From positions 11,117,001 to 11,181,000 of the forward strand of contig NC_071335.1 of the NCBI RefSeq assembly GCF_027744825.2: DNA of 64,000 bases, given 5' to 3'. The translations under genes and the position numbers were made by a program. Below the pieces are notes generated by a model. That model worked only from the letters and a program-made list of their open reading frames with translations, searched no databases and was not told the DNA's origin. Positions 60,270-64,000 of this stretch are shown here, one piece after another. The stretch's first letter is position 1; every line of letters starts with the position of its first letter. The DNA is from Synchiropus splendidus. Taxonomy: Eukaryota; Chordata; Actinopteri; Syngnathiformes; Callionymidae.

Positions 60270-63200
60270 AAACATAGAAACATAGATGGCCAGAGGAACA
60301 TAGTGGGGGGTGTATAGTATGTTATTTCAGTTGACAGTTAACCTAAAGTGGATTGTGGCTGTTGCTCAGGTATCTGAGTGACAGCAGAAACGCTTGCTTC
60401 ACTCTCTCCAAACAAATTCTGCTCGCTTCTGAAAAGCAGCTCTCCACATTCTTTTCAGACGTCTGAGTGGTGGAGAAACTCCAGATGTTGGACTGAAAAC
60501 TCCAGTCGGAGCACCTCATGTTGACGTGTTTGCTTCGCTTGTAAACAGATCTGTGTGTTACTGTTTGGCCAACAAATCAATTGTGTGTGTTTTGATGAAT
60601 CAAACATGAAGCTGAGTCTCAGTGAGAGGGTTGCCATTCAATCCCACAGTCTCTTTCCCCAACCCATCAACTGGAACACAAACAAGGTGGCCGGCTTGGG
60701 AATGCCGTCATTTTTGAGTTGATGTGGAACACAGCACATCTCTCGTGAGAGAGAGAGAGAGAGCGCTGGCAATCTAAACGCAGAATTATTCTTTATTCAT
60801 GGATTCATTTCATAAAACAACATATACCAGTCATGAAAGATAAATGATATTTTAGGAAAATACTTTTGTCTACTGTTGTTTTAGGGAAACAAGCCGACAG
60901 TTTTCAGCTCGGTTGAATTCACTGCGCCGTGGCAGTTAATAAACAGCGCATCAAGATTACTGATCCCTGACAGCGTCATCTTCAAACCAATAAGTTGACT
61001 GTACTTTTATATGTATTGGCAGCATCCTTCATTGGAGTTTAATACACACTCCACAATCCAGGCAGCAGAAATGGAAATGCAGTTGAAGCTGTCAGTAGGC
61101 TGTCGCATATTAATAATACTTGTGATACTTGAGAGCCAGAGCTCTGATGAACACTATCGCCTACACTCCTCTGTACCTTGCAGCGAAGTAATCGATTATG
61201 AGACAGACATCTGCTGCTGACCATCATCACCAAAGCCAGAAAACGAACGTGCCTGCTGTTTGTTTTTACCCAACCGCTCATCTGCGATCCCAACTGGGAG
61301 TAAAGACATTACATAAAGACACTGAACAACAGTAAACAAGGAATGTTTGATGTGTTTCTACTCTGCTTTTTCACTGTTTGCGACTCAGTTTTATTTATTT
61401 ATCGACCTTTTGAGACCGTGCTTCTAACTTTGTCAAATAAATACAACAGAGATGTCCCCTGTAGATTTATTGGAACTGCAGTCGATAAACAGAAATGTTC
61501 AGTGTGAGATGGTAAATAATTGATCACAATGAACAGTGTTTTAACATTATTTTTGTGCGCCTGTGTTTTATCAAAGTATTCCAGTCAACAGAGAGAAATA
61601 GAAGCTATTGCGGATATTTTTCCCGTTTACAGTACAGTTTAGAGCTGGTTTTTGCAGGTGTGGCTTTTGTAGAAACATTAAAAGTTGTGAGGTTATTAAA
61701 GTGGTGTAAAAAAGCAACACTAGCCATTAGACTGTGGGGAAAATAGCGCTCCCCTCACTGTGTCGGCTCAGGAACACTTGTGTACAAGACGTCTAGCAAA
61801 ATAATTTATCATCAAAATCTGGGGTGCGAATCATGGAGATGGGCCAAATGAAAGTGCCAAAAAAGTACTCATACACGCCACACTAAATGACTCAGCAGGT
61901 TCTTTAGTTTGGCACATTTTAAATTTGTTTGTGACGCAGGTTTTATGTGCTTATTGACCGAGTAAAAACCTACACTGACACCTTGACTTGGAGGTCAAAC
62001 ATATGCTGCTGTACTTTGCCATTTCATGATAGTATAGGATGCCAAGTTACACGGTCGAGGGGCCACATGCCGCCCTTTGCCTATATTTATGCGGCCCTGG
62101 GTGTAATGTACGTTGTTGTTTTTTTTTTCTCGATCGATGGACGACTTCGCTCTCATTGGTGGTGTTAGTCCAGCGTTTACAGCCATGGACCTTGTCATAC
62201 ATTTGATTCAAGTTCTTGTTCGATTTGGGTTTGAAAATAAAGGTTTGTCTCAAATATTAAACATGTCCTCATCCGCTGCTCTGTTCTGAACAGATCAAGA
62301 GATGCGCTTGACTTTGTATAAATGGATAATGGCTATGACATGAAGTCTTCACCGCTACTCATTGGGTGAAGCATGCAGTGAATAATATCAGTTCAGGTGA
62401 TAAATATTAATATTTAACGTCAAGAAACAAATCATGATCCTATACCTGGATATAGATACCGTAGTTGTGAGTACCAAGTCGTAACTTGCCACCTCCTTGA
62501 GGGGACCTTAAACCTTTGTGGGGACCATTTGGCTGGACCCCAGAAATCCCAGCCTCAGTTTGAGGATGAAGACTTTAGAATAATAAGGTCATTATTGTGA
62601 AGTCAGGTTTAGGGTGAGAGGCTGGGAAAGCATGAGGGCAATGAGAGGTCCCCATAAAGATAGAGATACAAACCTGTGTGCGCACGAGATGTGGACAATT
62701 TTCTGCTTATATTCAAACGATCCAATATTTTTGCTGTTATTCTCCAAATTGCCACAAAACAAAACTTGCATTTCAACTTTGTTTTCATGTTATATGTTTA
62801 CTGCCCTCTCCTGCTGTGTTTAGTTCATGTGTTTCACTCAATTGAATCACTAAATAAACACTGCGCTGATATTATGAGACAGCACTTTGATAACTGCTTC
62901 TTAAATTAACTAAATAATGCAGGAACCTTCAGCATGCATAAAACACTCAACAACACCTCATTAAAGTAATCAAAAAGTACTCTTTTAACATCGCGTGCTA
63001 ACATTTGTTTACTCCAACAGCCCCACAGAACAGATACTGACTTCAGAATAACCTCAGAGGCACAGAGAAGTTGCAAAAACATGGTGAAACAATAACATTA
63101 TAACCACTACTGGCCACTCTTGTGTTCGTAAAATCTTCTTTTACGTTACATTTAACTAACAGACATTAATCGCTAGTTTGTGATGAGAGAATAGAATTTG

Positions 63201-64000
63201 AATGTGTTGACTCAACGTATTAATATCAAAATTAGTTGTCAAAATTATAAATGTAGATATCTCAATAATTAACCTCTTACACACCTCTTGTCATTGCTAC
63301 AAAACAACAGCAGGGTTTTGTTGAAAAAGGGGCCGCAGTTTTGTTTGTTTCAAAGATGAAGCCGCGCAAGTCAAAGTGCGGACGGCTCTTCTTCGGGTGC
63401 TTCTGAGAGAGAAGCTTCTTCCTCCTCAGTGACTTTAACTGCCTACCTTCCTCACCTAATAAAATCTTCATATACATTGCTATGAAAGCTTTATGAAAGA
63501 AATGGATAATTTTGGGGTAAAGACGGATATTAAAAACATTAAATCTGTTCCTAGTTGGTGGGATCCTCACCGACGTTGGCAATAAAGCTAATTCTGAAGT
63601 GTGCTACAAAAAAATACATGTATTTAAAATGAAAATATGCGATTCTCCAGGTATTAAATGACTTCCAATATGAGGGATGTTTTCGGCAAAACAGATCTTT
63701 CAACGGTCCCTTGTGTGTTGGTCGATGAGGCTCAGAAATGTTGAAGGCATCAACTCTATTGTAAGCTGTCAGATGTCGTTCAATTTTGCCTGTGTTTATG
63801 ATTGCTTTTATCCTAAAAATAACATTGAATCGCTGCCATCTTCCAATGATACATACACAGAAGAATGAAAAAAGACATTTTGTACGTTTGGGCTTTTAGC
63901 ACAGCAGGAGGCTTTGAGGCGTTTGAGCAACTGATGACAGGGGCTCTGCACAAATAGATTCAGACTGTGGCTTTCAGCGAGATTTCTGCCACAGCAGCAA

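Noticed and set aside
63356..63406. Tiny plus-strand frame MKPRKSKCGRLFFGCF and an overlapping minus-strand open frame
   Set aside because: Sixteen codons with no supporting context; the minus-strand frame has no convincing splice sites or family match.

Overview
This is a gene-containing segment of a vertebrate nuclear genome, almost certainly a ray-finned fish. Every recognisable gene is split by short GT-AG introns. The encoded proteins are clear relatives of human STIM2, RBPJ, HGSNAT, DCTN6, GTF2E2 and SMIM18. Introns are small (many 80-1000 bp), simple repeats are frequent, and DNA-transposon remnants are present. I cannot name the species.

Layout. 1-13.3 kb is gene-poor; its only coding candidate is an unrecognised two-exon reading frame at 685-1319 (minus). 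14.2-21.6 kb (minus) is a complete 12-exon stim2-type gene, the ER calcium sensor for store-operated calcium entry. Its last exon encodes an unusually long tail built from about 13 degenerate copies of a short motif. 22-26.8 kb is intergenic and holds two abutting palindromic elements carrying CTCF-like motifs. 27.6-33.3 kb (minus) is a complete 11-exon rbpj gene, the DNA-binding effector of Notch signalling, with a CpG-rich promoter at 33.35-33.65 kb. 34.6-40.7 kb (minus) is a complete 18-exon hgsnat gene, the lysosomal heparan-sulfate acetyltransferase, with a GC-AG intron. It is head-to-head with dctn6 (plus, 41.05-42.35 kb, dynactin p27). dctn6 is tail-to-tail with gtf2e2 (minus, 42.98-50.76 kb, TFIIE beta), and gtf2e2 hosts smim18 (plus, 47.79-48.12 kb) in its largest intron. 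51.5-64 kb is repeat-rich: a hAT-type element with a perfect 8-bp target-site duplication, AT and ATT microsatellites, a direct duplication of about 450 bp, three well-spliced exons of an unrecognised minus-strand gene (56.1-56.7 kb), and a 300-bp GATA/GACA array.

The six known genes do not form one pathway. Their proximity looks like synteny: in human STIM2 and RBPJ lie on 4p15 while HGSNAT, DCTN6, GTF2E2 and SMIM18 lie on 8p11-p12. The window therefore spans a junction between two mammalian linkage blocks, at 33.4-34.6 kb.

Exon boundaries were worked out by hand from consensus splice sites, reading-phase agreement and remembered human relatives. All six known-gene models close in frame with expected protein lengths, except the stim2 tail, which is expanded. 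No homology search, expression data or repeat library was used.
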